Assembly: GCA_030704615.1 (NCBI GenBank)
Contig: CM060732.1
Coordinates: 82,793,171 to 82,857,170 of the forward strand
Source of the DNA: Takakia lepidozioides
Taxonomy: Eukaryota > Streptophyta > Takakiopsida > Takakiales > Takakiaceae
DNA length: 64,000 nucleotides
Reading direction: 5' to 3'
Position numbers and translations under genes: made by a program. Below, one piece after another: positions 20,381 to 32,325 of this stretch. The notes under the pieces were generated by a model, which was not told where the DNA came from, did not search any database, and worked only from the letters and a program-made list of their open reading frames with translations. The stretch's first letter is position 1. Each line of letters starts with the position of its first letter.

Positions 20381-22407
20381 TCAGCCTTTGGCCGCAGCTG
20401 CTGTTGCAGCTTCCTTTTCCGCAATGCGTCGGCGAATCTTATTAAGCTCCTCACGCCTTTGCAGCAATAGGTACTCACGAGCGTCCTCCCCCGTTGTGGC
20501 ATCAAGCGGCATGGAGAATAGCTGCAATGCTGATTGATCCGAGAGCATTTTAGCTTTCTCTAGTGAGGCCTTCGCAATAGCTGTTGTCACAGCTGCTTGC
20601 GCCCTAGCTGAGCTCTCTCTCGACCGAGCTATCCTCAACTGGTCCTTGGCCACTCTCGATCCAATTGGCCTGACCATGCAGGCAGGTGTTGGCAGGTCAC
20701 CTTCAGGCCCATTTTATGATATCGCTCTCCGTTGAACTTTGGGTTGGGGTAATTATAGCGTCAATGGCGATTGAAGCCTCTCCAACCGTTGGGACAGTTG
20801 GGGCCTTATAGTTGAAGACTTTTGCTTGACGTTGGGGGGTGGTTTGCGAAGATCTTGTGGCCCTTCTGCCCAGCGAGGAACGTCACGTAGTACAAGCCAG
20901 CAATGAAGGTATAGGAATTCCGGCTTGGCAGGGTTCTTGAGTCCGTAGAGCTCAAGGGCACGTTGGAAATAATCGTCGTGACTGGTTCCCGATTCCTTCA
21001 CACTCGTCACCTCCTGCTGATAAACACTGGCGAACTTGGACACATCATGCTTGAAGTTTCACCACTTCGTCTCCAAAGATCTGGCAGGTCTATAGCCACA
21101 CCTTGCCGGATGGTGATCATTGTAATGCTCGGGGAGGTCACCCTTTATATCTTTTAGGTATTACGAAAAAAAGGGTATTTTATAGGGGGGTATTATTTTG
21201 ATTTTGGTCTTTATCGGCCACCCTATATTTACATAAATTTGTAAAATGCTATATTTTTTGGCAGACTATATTAATTATAATTTGCTGCTGCTAGCAAATT
21301 TTAGGCACGCTATATTAAAAATAAAATGAAAAAATATTTTTTTTTCAATAAAAATTAATTATTACTTGGTCGAAACAAATTCGTCCAAAGATTGGGCATC
21401 AATAGCGTTCATGCTATAACATTCTGAGCTTTCTCAAAAGTCATAATAACCGAACTAATAATTGAATCTATGTCTATCCATTTACTATCTGTTGCATCAT
21501 ACTTGAATTTAAGGTGCCCCCTAGATTTCGAGAAATAGTTTAAGAGGACCATTAAACATCATGAAGAATACCAACATGAGCCAAGAGCCCATATTTGCAC
21601 GATGGACAAGCTCTTCACATCGCCACCTGAATGGATTTTAGAGACTTAGCCTGGTTGGAGTTATCGATGATGAGCACCAGCGAGGAAGAGCTGTGGAGTA
21701 GGAGGTGGGAGCAATAGCGAGAAGGACGCAGCAGCAAGGAGGACGAGGAGCGCAACAACGAGGAAGTGAGGACGATATAGCTTAGTGCATGAGGCGGAGG
21801 AAAAAAATGATGCAAAAAAAATTTGATCCCGCGATGTCGCGGCGGGCAAACATCTGTATCCCCCCCCCCAACATATCCCCCCCAACCTATCCCCCCCAAA
21901 CCTGATAGCCTACCTCACAAACCAGTAATTAGACGACACGTGTCCCAGATATTTATCAGATTGGAAGTTGTAAAAAAAAAAAGAAACTTCTATATTTCAC
22001 ACCCTATATTAATTTAAATTTTGAAACCAGGATTTATTGGTACCCATATTTATTTGTAATTATTTTATAAATTTTATCTACTAAGAATATATTGTAGCCT
22101 ATATTTTTTTGCACTTGTATCTCCGGAATATTTGGAAGTGCCTCCCCGAGTTGTAATGCGCCGAGACCCTCTCCCAGAAAGTGACACTCTTTTGCCCATT
22201 TCCTGTGCATGAATCTTGAGAGATCGCTAGGAAAGAGCGACAAAACTGCCTTTCTTCGTTATCCACAAAGTTCTTCCCATTGGTGCCGCGAGGTCTTGTT
22301 GTGGTTGCTGCCACATTGGTTGTAGTTGGAGGAGGCGCACTGGTGTGTATAGTAGCTGCGACCGGCCTGCTAGAAGTGGCAGAGACGAAAAGATGCTCCC
22401 AATCCAT
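20381..22407 (-). pseudogene. PIF/Harbinger ORF1-type Myb/SANT-NAM-associated protein, interrupted
   Basis: Three minus-strand blocks read in order as one protein. Block 22407-22110 has NFVDNEERQFCRSFLAISQDSCTGNG and FWERVSAHYN. Block 21165-20753 has ARSLETKW, a stop, then HDVSKFASVYQQ, DDYFQRALELYG and LHCWLVLRDVPRW. Block 20677-20381 has RPIGSRVAKDQ, RESSARAQAA, LQLFSMPLD and EDAREYLLLQRREELNKIRRR. This is the trihelix/Myb-like plus NAM-associated C-terminal architecture of the DNA-binding partner encoded by PIF/Harbinger elements, also often annotated in plants as glutathione S-transferase T3-like. Blocks 1 and 2 are separated by about 950 bp of AT-rich DNA, and block 2 has an in-frame stop. 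It is convergent with the transposase at 18186-19172, so both may be remains of one element. Confidence 0.75.
21170..22105. mobile_element. AT-rich insertion inside the Harbinger ORF1 remnant
   Basis: The DNA between the two halves of the ORF1 reading frame is strongly AT-rich in its outer parts, with repeated CTATATT words. It contains a C-run tract at 21860-21897 (runs of about 10, 7 and 7 C). No transposase and no convincing terminal inverted repeats or target duplication are visible, so the class is unknown. It could instead be a long intron. Confidence 0.35.
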
Positions 22408-22419
22408 CGTGAGACCGTA

Positions 22420-23610
22420 CTCAAAGACCCAGATAGACGGTGCCGTGAGAGAATTCCGGAGGCGGCAACGGAGTTGTAGATGCCGTGCTTGAAGAATGGA
22501 TTTGCGAGACAGCCGACACTTTAAACCCTAAGCGCCCGCGAGGCCCCAAACGGGCCATTTCGGTTTTGGACGGGCTGTACAAGGCGCCGATCTGGGTCGA
22601 TTTGATGTTGCGAAAGGCCCTCCACATCAGCTAGGGGCATGCAAAAGGGATTCGGCCGATTCAAGTTTAGCCGTGAGATCTTAGGGTTTGAGTGGCAGGG
22701 GGTTTTCTTTTTGCTTCCCGCGCTCTCTCTCTCTCGTGCTCTATCGCTCATGCCAGGTCGCAGCAGGGAAGTCCCTGTGCTTTGACCCCCTGTGCTTTGA
22801 CTACCCAGCAGGGGGCTATATTCTTGGCCAAATGGCCTGATTCTTTGCTCTGACAGGTGCAGCACCTCACGCAGATGAAAAGCTCTGTCCGCCAGACTCA
22901 TCCGTTTCCCCAAATTTTGAAAATAACAAAATGTTTCCTGTGAAAACGTGACACATTTCCAAAAATGGGCCCCACCCGCAACGGTGGGGTTTTGGCGTGA
23001 TTGGCCCCAAATTTGGCATGCAGGGGCAGGGGCAGGTGGGGAGAGATTGTCCGGTCAATTTTCCAAAATTGTAAAAACATCGAAAATTACGAAGGATTTC
23101 GTGGCAGGGGGTCTGTTTTTGGTGGAAAGTCAAACATGGCCGCTGCTGGCCATGCTCTTATTTACTTCCACCTCGTGAGTCTGTCCAAGAAACAAGACAC
23201 TAGGCTTGGAATGGGCCCACTCTGATACCATCTTCACATTGTCCTTGTTATTCAACCGGAAATCACACTATCCCACGTCGCTATAGTCTAATTGCTGTCG
23301 ATCCCAGAGGGATCGGTATTGGTTCGGACTTGGGACGTTCGTATCTCACCTGTTGGCCTCCTGTTGTTCAGCAAATTGGCAGATTCTACGACAACCTGGA
23401 CATACACTTGTTCAGAAGCTAAAGCTCAAGGAATATCCCGATTTCAAGCTCAATGTTCTGAAGGATGGGCGCTGGGCTTATGAGGGCTTATGAGCGGACC
23501 CTCCAAAGTGGATTGGACTGTACAGTGAACGATGCATTGCCAAGAGATCACTGGCAATTTCTTTTCACAATTCCCAATTGCTAAAGCATCTAGATATCTT
23601 CGAGGTGGGC
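22420..23610. other. no supported gene
   Basis: Several ORFs overlap on both strands (for example minus 22521-22913 and plus 23001-23225) without domains. A CTCTCTCTCT run near 22725 is the only simple repeat. The lower end may be the upstream flank of the ORF1 remnant. Confidence 0.35.
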
Positions 23611-23614
23611 AAGC

Positions 23615-26600
23615 ATGGAGAGCAACAAGCTTGGGCCATGGTTGTGTCTGCCATGGTTGCTGTTGTTGCAGCAGGCTGCGGTGATGGATGCAACGCAGGG
23701 GTGGGAGTGGATCACGAGGCTGCCGGAAATGGACGGGCAGCAGTTCAAGCAGATAGCAGAGCCGCTGGTGGAGATGAGCGCAAATGCATACCGCTACCCC
23801 GCTGTGATAGACATTCCGGGTTGGATCCTTGCGTCCGCTGTCCCTCCTCTCGCACCTCCTCACGGAGGCGTTCACGCCCTAGTTTATGAGGTCACTCATC
23901 TCTCCCATAGGAAGACAGAAACAGAGAGAGGTTTCAGTTGGAAATCGTTACTCCTGGCCTTGTTGAGGTGCCTTTGATGGTTTTGCGCTTAGTTTGGTGG
24001 TCGCATTGATGACCAGAACCCCAACTGTTCTTATCCACGAGTGAATCCAAACTTCGCATTGCAAAATTGAGTCAAGAATTTGTGTGCATGAGGCAAATCC
24101 CCACAGCGGGGTAGCATCTTAGGGTGCTATTTTTTCATGCGCTGCTTCAGTTAATCTGAGAGTTGGAGATACTGTTCAATGAAAGTCCCACCAGATCAGA
24201 TTCCCCGTTGCAATTGGGTTATGGAGGGTTCCTGCCACTACTTTGCCCCTGCAGTATCTCAAGAAAGGAGTACTTCATATCCCTTGAAAAGTTATGGTCC
24301 GAACTGCACATCCCACGTCCTTAAGCATGTGAGATGTTTGCTGGTGTCTGTGGGTGATTGGAGAAAATCGAGTCCACAGGAAAGCATTCTGTAATACCAA
24401 ATGATGTACACAAAGTGCTGATGAAACAGGAGGAGGATTGGGATTGGGAGACAAGTAGACGGATGGTGTTATCATTTCGGGGGACTCAACTAGGAGATAC
24501 TGAAGATTGTATTGCAGATCAGTGTGCTGATCTACTGCTATGGGACAATATCGACCCTCAATTGCTTCCTCCTATCTGTGACCACTTTTCATCTGCAACT
24601 CTTGACTACTATTCACAGGCAGTAAACTACACTCAGCAGGTGATCTTCTTCGTGCTCCTCCTTAGGCAGATGAAAGAAATAAAGAAAGAAACTTTATAAA
24701 GTCCACAGGAAGCTCAAAGTGCTTATAGGACAAAGAAAAGAAAAGTCAGCGTGATCAGACACTGGGGCCCGAAGCAACCATAAAGAAGGGAGAAGGGTGC
24801 AGGGGTGAAGAGAAGAAGAAAATGGATGAAGAAGAATGTCTTGCAGCCTGAACTGGTGACGCTTCCAAAACATATATTGAGTTCAAGACTGAGTTATATG
24901 CACAGTTTCTAGGAAAGCATCCAACAGTAGGGCTTTCTGTGGTTCTCATTCAACCTGGAAACCCCATATTAGCAATTTTTGATTGATTTGCCAACAGTGG
25001 GGCCAAAACTGACAGCTCTCATAATTGATAAGCTTGTTTCTTCCTTTTCACAAATCACAATGTGGCCATTACATGCGAGCATGTTGGCTCTCAATGTTAT
25101 GCCTCTGAGACATCTACTGACATGTATCCAGGTGCTCGAAGCATATCCCAGTGGCTTCCTGCTACTCACTGGTGGGTCTCATTTGGCCTTGATGCATGCA
25201 GTTATAGGATGTAATTACCATGTGAGAGTGTCATGACTATGTTTGCATGGAGCTCTTTACTCTTTTCTCCCCCCAGCATGTTTGCTTGGCCAGCATCCTC
25301 CAAATGAGTCATCTCTTTATTCCAATCTCCATTTCCAACAGGTTCACCATTGATGGACTTCTCAATCACGGTCTTGCTTTCTGGGGTTTCCTTTTGTGGT
25401 GGGGGGGTGGTGGGGGGGTAGAAATAAAGAGAGATTGGGGTGGGTGAGGGATTGAAAGGGAAGGGTGTGGATATTGGTTTTTGTTTGTAGGGCGGGTTAT
25501 GCCTTTAGTCTGAGAAGTTCACAGGCTTCACAGAGGACTTGAATTCCAAGTCTCCAGAGATTGGCCTAGTGCATGCTTGACTAACTGTTTTACGTGCTCC
25601 CATACAAGCCTGGACAGAGAAATCAAATCTTGATGTCAATGGTTGTCTCTACTGATGAAATGGAAAGACATGATCAAAGCTCATGAGATGGAGTCAACTT
25701 CACAGGACACAGTCTGGGAGCAGGGCTTGCGCTGCTGGTGTCTGCAGCATTGTCTACATGTTCTTCCCTTCCTGTCATAGCTTTTGGGTTTGATCTCTAC
25801 CCTTCTTTTGGTGTCTCTGTGCTTAACATTTGATAGAACAATTATTTCCACATTACTAAGCATAGAGGCATAAATTCATTTCAGGGCTTTTATGCTGTGG
25901 GACACTGAATCTGGGGTAGGAGAGATACCTCCAGTACTGATGCCTTTGTCTGCAACATTGTGGATAATGCAGTTCTGCAGGTACTAGGACTGCACTTGCA
26001 AGGAGGTCATTATCTCTGGCTGCTGAAGAGGAACACAAGGTGTTCATAATTGCAAATGAGTACGTTTTAAGTCCTCCCAACTTTGTTGGTTGCTTTGCTT
26101 TGTTGACATGATTGTGGTTTATCTGTAATTGGAATGCACCATGATTTGGAAATCTAGCAGAAGGCAGTGGTGTGCCCCCCTGTTCACTGGCATGGCGCCT
26201 GTGGGGGATTGGCCTTGCAGCTTATGGCTAGGGTGGATGCTTTCTGGGAGCAGGGTCTTACAGGAATGAGGCCAGTTCCTGTGAGACAGATGCCCTTGTA
26301 CCCGACTGTAACTTTAGAGGTGCCAACCTGAAAGTTCTTCCTGTCGTAGGGGAAATTTGTTGGTTGGACATTTTGTGGGAATCTACAAAATTCTCTGAAC
26401 ACCAGATCCGCAACGGACCAGGGTAACAGAAACAATTTACCAATCTGTTTCTTCTGAGAAGTGGTTGAGGAATTCTCAAACTTTTGTTTTTGGAGGCCAG
26501 GTGGGATGAAATCATGAGAACCACCTGGGGTGAACAGTTGGGCACATTATGCCTGTACAATACCACTTTGTCAGCAGCTTGTGCACATTGCTTTGCTACA

Positions 26601-26762
26601 GCGACCCCCAGCTTGGCAGGAGTCTCCAAGAGGCAGAGTATGCTTAGAAGATATGCAGGATCAGATGGGTGCAGAGAATGTTTCTTTCAGACTCATTACC
26701 TAGCATCGCTCATACAACTGGTGAACAAAGGAAGCCGGCCTGTCTGCCAGCTTCATGCATAG
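23615..26762 (+). pseudogene. class-3 lipase-like secreted alpha/beta-hydrolase, probably inactive
   Basis: Exon-like blocks in order: 23615 to about 23910 (ATG, hydrophobic leader PWLCLPWLLLL, then NAYRYPAVIDIPGW and GGVHALVYEV); 24358-24640 (MVLSFRGTQLGDTEDC then CADLLLWDNI, ending at CAG|GTGATC); 25131-25210 (EAYPSGFLLLTG-GSHLALMHAV); 26515-26762 (CRECFFQTHYLASLIQLV then SRPVC, stop). FRGT and CADLLLW are typical of class-3 lipase-like proteins, and the CxxCFxxTHYL...SRPxC end matches their plant C-terminus. Where GHSLGG is expected only TG-GSH remains, consistent with a 9-nt in-frame loss of His-Ser-Leu, including the nucleophile. The blocks are poorly connected and stops lie between them, so I call it a pseudogene. 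A piece of exon 1 recurs at 36499-36566. A family-specific serine elsewhere cannot be excluded. Confidence 0.6.
25400..25420 (+). other. G-run tract
   Basis: Two 7-G runs with short GG spacers (GGGGGGGTGGTGGGGGGG) between lipase-like exons; a possible quadruplex former. Confidence 0.5.
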
Positions 26763-28190
26763 TTCTGCTCCCCCTTGGCTGTGCTCTGCACCTCTATTTT
26801 CAACCCATGTTTTAAGTGATACTCTTAGGAACACTCCTTGTTGGCGGTACAGTGTGTGTTGACCTGGCAGCCAGTGCATCCAAATTGTTAGTGGAATGGG
26901 AGTGAGGCTTGTTGTTAGGCAGGTTATGACGTTATAATAAAACCATATTGTGCATTTGCACCTTGTATATGTTCCCTGTGATATGCGGCCGCCCTCCATT
27001 CTGCATAAATCACTTCATGTGGTTTTGTACCAGCTGAACAGGGGTTGTGTGAATTTCCCATGCTAATACATTAGGTGAACATCGTAGCAGGAAACAGGTG
27101 ATTTGCCCTGCCTAATGTTCCAAGGCGGCTACATGTGAAACTGATACCTTTTTATCCTTTTTTAAAACATCTGCATGGTACTTTACCCGTCCTGCGCACT
27201 ACGCATTGCATATGTGCATAACCGGCAAGTACTGCTAGGTATATCTGCTGGTATGCCATACCCTGGTACAGACGCTCTCCGAAGTAATTGTGCAGCTTGT
27301 TCATTACATTGCACATAATCAAGCAAGCAAAGCTGATGTCACCTCCTCAGCTGTGGCGTCAAATAGAGCAACATAGGTGCTGCATTCTTCGGTTCCACTT
27401 CTGTGCTTGGTCAGGGTCCTCGGTGTTCACAATCCGTCTTTGAAGTCTACTTTAGGCTCGAATTCACTTAAAGTGAAAAATAATACCACCATTGCCATAG
27501 GCCCACAAAAGGATACAAGCTTTGAAGCTGAGTATTTGTAGACAGCTCTGGATGGAGAGTTCGTGTTACTAGGCTTTCTCAACAATAGTCTATGTATGGG
27601 AGTTCAAATTTCCTACAACTACGGCATAGTGGGTGGAGATTGCAAGAACTAGTTGGGCCATTTACTCCTTTCAAGTGAACCTCATACTCTTGTGGAGCAT
27701 ATGACATTATGATGTATGACATGAAGCAACACACATTGACATCTCCTGGTTTCTTTCCACCGGAACTAGGAATTGGAATTTATTGCATTGGCTTGGTTAG
27801 CAGTCATAGTTTAGTTACAAGCTTTTGTTTTATTTCCTTGTAGAGCACATTCCAGTCCATAGTGAAATTCATTTCCAAATTCCATCAGTTTGTGAGAAAC
27901 TATTGGACTTGTAAAGCTTCTTCATCCCCTACTACACACAGTTCTGAAAGTATCCATTTGAACACCTCTATTATGTGACCCACAAAGTACCATTTGGAAT
28001 TATGAATGGCCCAACCCTTAACTCTATTCCTTTCCAATTTCAATCAGAAAGTTGTTCCGTTGTTCCTTTTCACAATGTAAGGTATCATAAAAAATTTCTG
28101 GGGTGCCTCATCTCTTGAATCATTTCCTGTTAGTAAACCATCCAACAGTACATGGGAGGGAAATACTTGAATTTGTGAAGTACAATTTTC
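26763..28190. other. intergenic, nothing recognised
   Basis: No ORF longer than about 100 codons and no repeat seen. Translation in the forward frames shows no domain I know. Confidence 0.4.
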
Positions 28191-28194
28191 TCAG

Positions 28195-28990
28195 CTTAGA
28201 CATAAATACGTGATCAGTATGAAGGGATGTAAAAAATGTGGCAAAATTGTGCTCCAACTGTGATAGCTTCCACTGATTTGGGTAACTTGTGAGGATGAAC
28301 AACACAGAAAGCTCTGGCCAGGAAGAGGCTGGTGCATGCTACACATACACTCCTGTCCACAGAAGCAGGAAAAGCGTCCCAAAACCCTGCACTCACCACT
28401 CGCCAACAGGAGTCTGTCAAAGAAGATTCCCATAGAGGTAAAACCTTGCCGGAGCTTTCTACAAATACAAAAAGACAGCTTTCTGATCTTGAGCACAGAT
28501 CCTAAGCAAGCCCATGTAAGGAGCTGGAGCTTGCCAGTTGAGCAATAGGGTCCCATATATCCTCATTTATCAGGGGCATTGCAAGTCAATATTATTCACA
28601 ATGATGCGATATCCAGACCGACGAATACATTTGAGCTTTTCCCAGCATGACGCAGATCTGCAAACACGTGAGATATTCGTACAGGAGCTGGTCTGATCAT
28701 GAGAGCCTCCCTAAAGTGCTCTGTAAGCAGGCTTCACTACCAAATCCTCAGTAGGAACATGATCTTATAATCAAAGGAATGACCTATCAAACTTGCCACC
28801 TCAGACCAGCCTTTGCCAGGAATAACGGCAGTTGGCACCAACAAACTTGCCCAACTCTTTGTAAAGTACTCCGCCTGTAGATGTTGGATAAAAAAAGAAA
28901 ATATCACACAATATTTATTCTCTCTACCACTGCTCATACCCCAACATTGCTCAGAAAGCAAACATTGCAGAAAGAAGGCCCAAAACATCG
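28195..28990 (-). other. possible exons of an unidentified minus-strand gene
   Basis: Several minus-strand stretches look exon-like by splice sites. About 28880-28770 begins after CTACAG and reads AEYFTKSWASLLVPTAVIPG then GWSEVASLIGHSF. About 28720-28580 reads either ISHVFADLRHAGKSS or, in another frame, SCWEKLKCIRRSGYRIIV. About 28470-28397 reads LRQGFTSMGIFFDRLLLASG and ends at a GTGAGT donor. I cannot name a family, and the frames have not been joined. They lie downstream of the OST5-type gene on the same strand and could also be its 3' UTR or a separate gene. Confidence 0.25.
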
Positions 28991-29136
28991 AAACCCTGTG
29001 AGATTCGCGAATCTGGCATCACAAGTAAACAGACTGCATGACATTTGAAAAGCAACCAGGAACACTCTCCTGCCTGATGCAATCATGTATTACTCTCACA
29101 TTACTTCACGGACCAAGCTGAGAAGCAGACACCCAC

Positions 29137-30260
29137 CATAAAGACAGATGCCACCCCTCCCGTGGTCAGTTCTCGAGTTAGACTGCGACTGAACTTGGAT
29201 GTGGTCACTTCATAGCTGCTCCGATGCATGAAACCCCCTTTACTTTGTAAGCACTCCAAGGTATTGAGCATCTGTCTATGTTTCACAAAAGTCGACAACT
29301 GACAAACTCATAGTAGACCAGTAGGGCTATCTCTAGAACAAATTCAAAGAGAAACTGAATTAAAAAGGTACCGAACAGACTGCCCACACATAATCTACGT
29401 CTTAGAAGGACCAAGCATGGTTTTCGTCAAATGCAAACCACAGGGCCTTTTGTTACAATGGGAAGGCTTGCGACAATCTTACATGAAGAAAGAAGCGGTC
29501 AATACAAGGCCAACGGTGAGCAGCAGCACTGCCAACATCGGATACAGGGACTCGGATATTGGACTAAAAATCTGACTTGCCACCTCTGCCTGCAGCCCAC
29601 TCCCAAACGGAAAGAGCACAAAGCCAAAACCAACAACACTGTCACTAAGAAACTCAAGAAGGCGAGGTAGCTTGCAACAAGTCCACCTCCACAGTGCCAA
29701 TACAGAAGGTCTACATATTGCATAATTCACATGCCAGGAGAAAGTGGACACCGAGAAAGCAGGCGATGGAAGATTGAAAGAAAAAATTACTCGCTTAGCA
29801 CAAAATGGGCAGGAACTGCAATGTATACGCGTGCATCCACAAACCCAAATACAAAGACAGACAATAAAATAATCGACACTTTACAAGAAACTGCACTCGG
29901 GTGATCTGTTCTAACATCGGAGGAAACTAGTCATGCGTTCAGAGCAAACACAAAAATGCAGAGCAGACAGGAAAGAACCCAGTTCAGAGCAAACGCAGTT
30001 CCCAAGGAAGACTAGAACCCCACAGCCGTGATAGATATGCGGACATCGCGAATCACGACTATACAACACTAGATTGCATCCACAAGGGTAAAACGACCTT
30101 AATTTCTTGTCCTGCTACTGATCGAGGAGATCGAACTACATACTTGGGAGGGCAACCCCACAGCCCATCTTTGGCTACACCCAGCAATGCCTTTGAAAAA
30201 TGCATCGAAATCAGAAACCCAAGTGCCAGAAGGTAGGGCAGAGAGAATCCCACTCACCAT
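29137..30260 (-). CDS. oligosaccharyltransferase small subunit, TMEM258/OST5 type (last exon not found)
   Basis: Exon 1 ends with the ATG itself (30260-30258), followed directly by a GTGAGT donor. Exon 2 is 29571-29483 (donor GTAAGA). Exon 3 is 29215-29137 (donor GTGGGT). Phases 0 and 2 join cleanly, giving 57 residues: a short N-terminus with SPISESLYP, a membrane helix MLAVLLLTVGLVLTASFFI, YEVTTS, a basic SKFSRSLTREL loop, and TTGGVASVFM entering a second helix. This is the layout of TMEM258/Ost5, a two-helix ER membrane subunit of the OST complex for N-glycosylation, usually close to 80 residues. About 20 residues of the second helix (a GFG...LLL...GVYV-like end) remain to be found further down on the minus strand. 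It is transcribed away from eS24, with about 300 bp between the start codons. Confidence 0.8.
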
Positions 30261-30422
30261 TGCAGCTCGCTTGGATGCAATCCGCTGATGTGGGAAGCAA
30301 AGATTTCTCGCAGGATCCCTTCACTCGCCACTCGAGACTCGGGAACGAGACAAGTCTCTCTCGTCATGCGAGACGCTATTCTGTAGATGGATGATACATT
30401 CATCCAGATAGAATGGATGGAT

Positions 30423-30506
30423 GATGTTGTACGTCCAGATTAGGGTATGAGCCCTAATAGGGAGGATGTTGTTCGTCCAGATTAGGGTATGAGCCCTAAT
30501 AGGGAG
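30423..30506. promoter_or_regulatory. duplicated 42-bp telo-box dyad in the shared eS24/OST5 promoter
   Basis: Two adjacent 42-bp copies (30423-30464 and 30465-30506) differ at one base. Each contains TTAGGGTATGAGCCCTAA, an inverted repeat of a telo-box-like CCCTAA core. Telo-boxes (AAACCCTAA) are known promoter elements of plant ribosomal protein genes. The pair lies 60-140 bp upstream of the eS24 ATG and between the divergent OST5 and eS24 start codons, so it may serve both. Confidence 0.7.
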
Positions 30507-30565
30507 GCAGCCTCTAAAGTCATCTCTTTGGCTGCCAGAGCTCGAGTTGCTGTGATTCTGGAGCG

Positions 30566-32325
30566 ATGGCGGACAACAAGGCGTGCACTGTGCGCACGCG
30601 CAAGTTCATGACGAATCGCTTACTCGCTCGCAAGCAATTTGTAAGTGTTCGCGCCTTCGACCGTGTCTGGAAGTCTGTATGGGATCACGCAGAGTATGGG
30701 TGTCAGGATCTTTTGCGTGGTTGTGATGAGTTGACGGTATATATTGGGCTGTTCTTTCCTGTGCAGGTGGTTGATGTTCTACACCCTGGGCGCGCCAATG
30801 TGTCTAAGGTTAGTTTTCACTCTGTGGTCTTGAAGGGTCTAGCGAAAGCTTCAGGTGTCAAACTAGTGTGAAGTTGGGTGGCAGAGATCGCCTGTTTTTT
30901 TTCTGAGTTGGCGTTCCTTAGCTCCCTCCGATAGAACGATGGAAGAGCGCTGGAATTTGAGCGTTGAAAGGGTTGGGAGGAAAATCGGTTCGGTTAACCG
31001 CGGTCGAAAATTTGATTGAGGGGTAGGGTTCCAGTTTACTCAACTCAATGTTGTGGGGGATTGTCAGGCGGAGTTGAAGGAGAAGCTCGCCAAGGTGTAC
31101 GAGGTGCGCGATCCACAATCTATATTCGTGTTTGGATTTCGTACTCAGTTTGGAGGTGGCAAGTCCACCGGCTTTGGTCTAATCTATGACAGCGTCGATG
31201 CTGCGAAGAAGTATGAGCCCAAGCATCGGCTCATCCGGGTAACTCCTTGAACTTGGTTTGGGACTGAGTCTGCTCACTCTTAATAGAGCGATTCAGCTGT
31301 TTTAAATTTGAGTTGACTTGGATGCTGTCCCCAATCAAATGAGCTTCTATTTTCTGAAGCTTCCCTTTTTGAATATTTGTGAGTTTGAGTTATACCAGTG
31401 TAAGAGTAGATGACATAAGTCTCTGGTGTGCCACGAAGAATAAGCATTTAAGTTTTGTCTTTGTGTCTCCTTTGATGAGGTCCATTATCCATGCTATCTT
31501 GTCCCCAGTCTGCTGAGTTGTGTCGTCACTCACAATGGTCGTAAGAAGTTCTGCTACGATAGAATATTGGATGAGATTGCCTAGACTGCAGTGGTTCACT
31601 CAGTAATTCTAGTTATATTGACACTCTTTACAAGCTGTACTCTAAACCGAGTGGCACAGTTGCGGTTGCAACTCCCAAGCATAGGTCAGTAAGGTTAGCT
31701 GTGGGGAGCTGTTCCATCCTGAAATTGTCACCCCGGTGGACAGTTTTACCCCATGGAGTCTGGCTCTGAGGTATGTGGATGGCAAAGCTAAATTGTGTGG
31801 GTTTTGCAGAATGGACTCGCAACAAAGGTGGAGAAGTCAAGAAAGCAGATAAAAGAACGCAAGAATCGGGCCAAGAAGATTAGGGGTGTTAAGAAGGTTT
31901 GTGCACCTATCCTCTCCCCTAGTGTATGATGTAATTTCTTTTAGACCTCAATGGAGACAATGAGCTGCATGTTAAAACATCCCCAAAGGAAGGTAGGTTC
32001 ATAGCTACCTGTCTTCCTTCTTAAGTAAGTGGTAAATTTGTTGGAAGCTCATTAGTTCAGTTGCTCCCAAATTTTCCACCTTTCTTTGCATCTAGATCAC
32101 CAAGACGTTACGTTTTCTAATTTGTGGTCATGTTCGGCTCTGTGGATCCTCTGTTAGCACATCGAGGAGGCTGATTTTCCACTACATCTTACTCTAGCAC
32201 ACAGGGCTCTTTCTCAGTTTGTAATTGATTGTTGACCTAGGCTCGTTGCCAGGGATCTAATATGGTCTTGGTGACTGCTGCAGACTAAGGCATCTGGAGA
32301 TGCGAAGGCAGGCAAAAAGAAGTAA
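30566..32325 (+). CDS. RPS24: 40S ribosomal protein eS24
   Basis: Five exons: 30566-30640, 30767-30808, 31068-31238, 31810-31896 and 32284-32325. All introns are GT/AG and phase 0. The total is 417 nt, 138 residues, close to the family length. The start [20 protein letters not shown], then [30 protein letters not shown] and [12 protein letters not shown] are diagnostic of eS24. The end is Lys-rich (KAGKKK). It is a structural protein of the small cytosolic ribosomal subunit. Upstream is the duplicated telo-box element, and it is divergent with the OST5-type gene. No defects. Confidence 0.97.
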
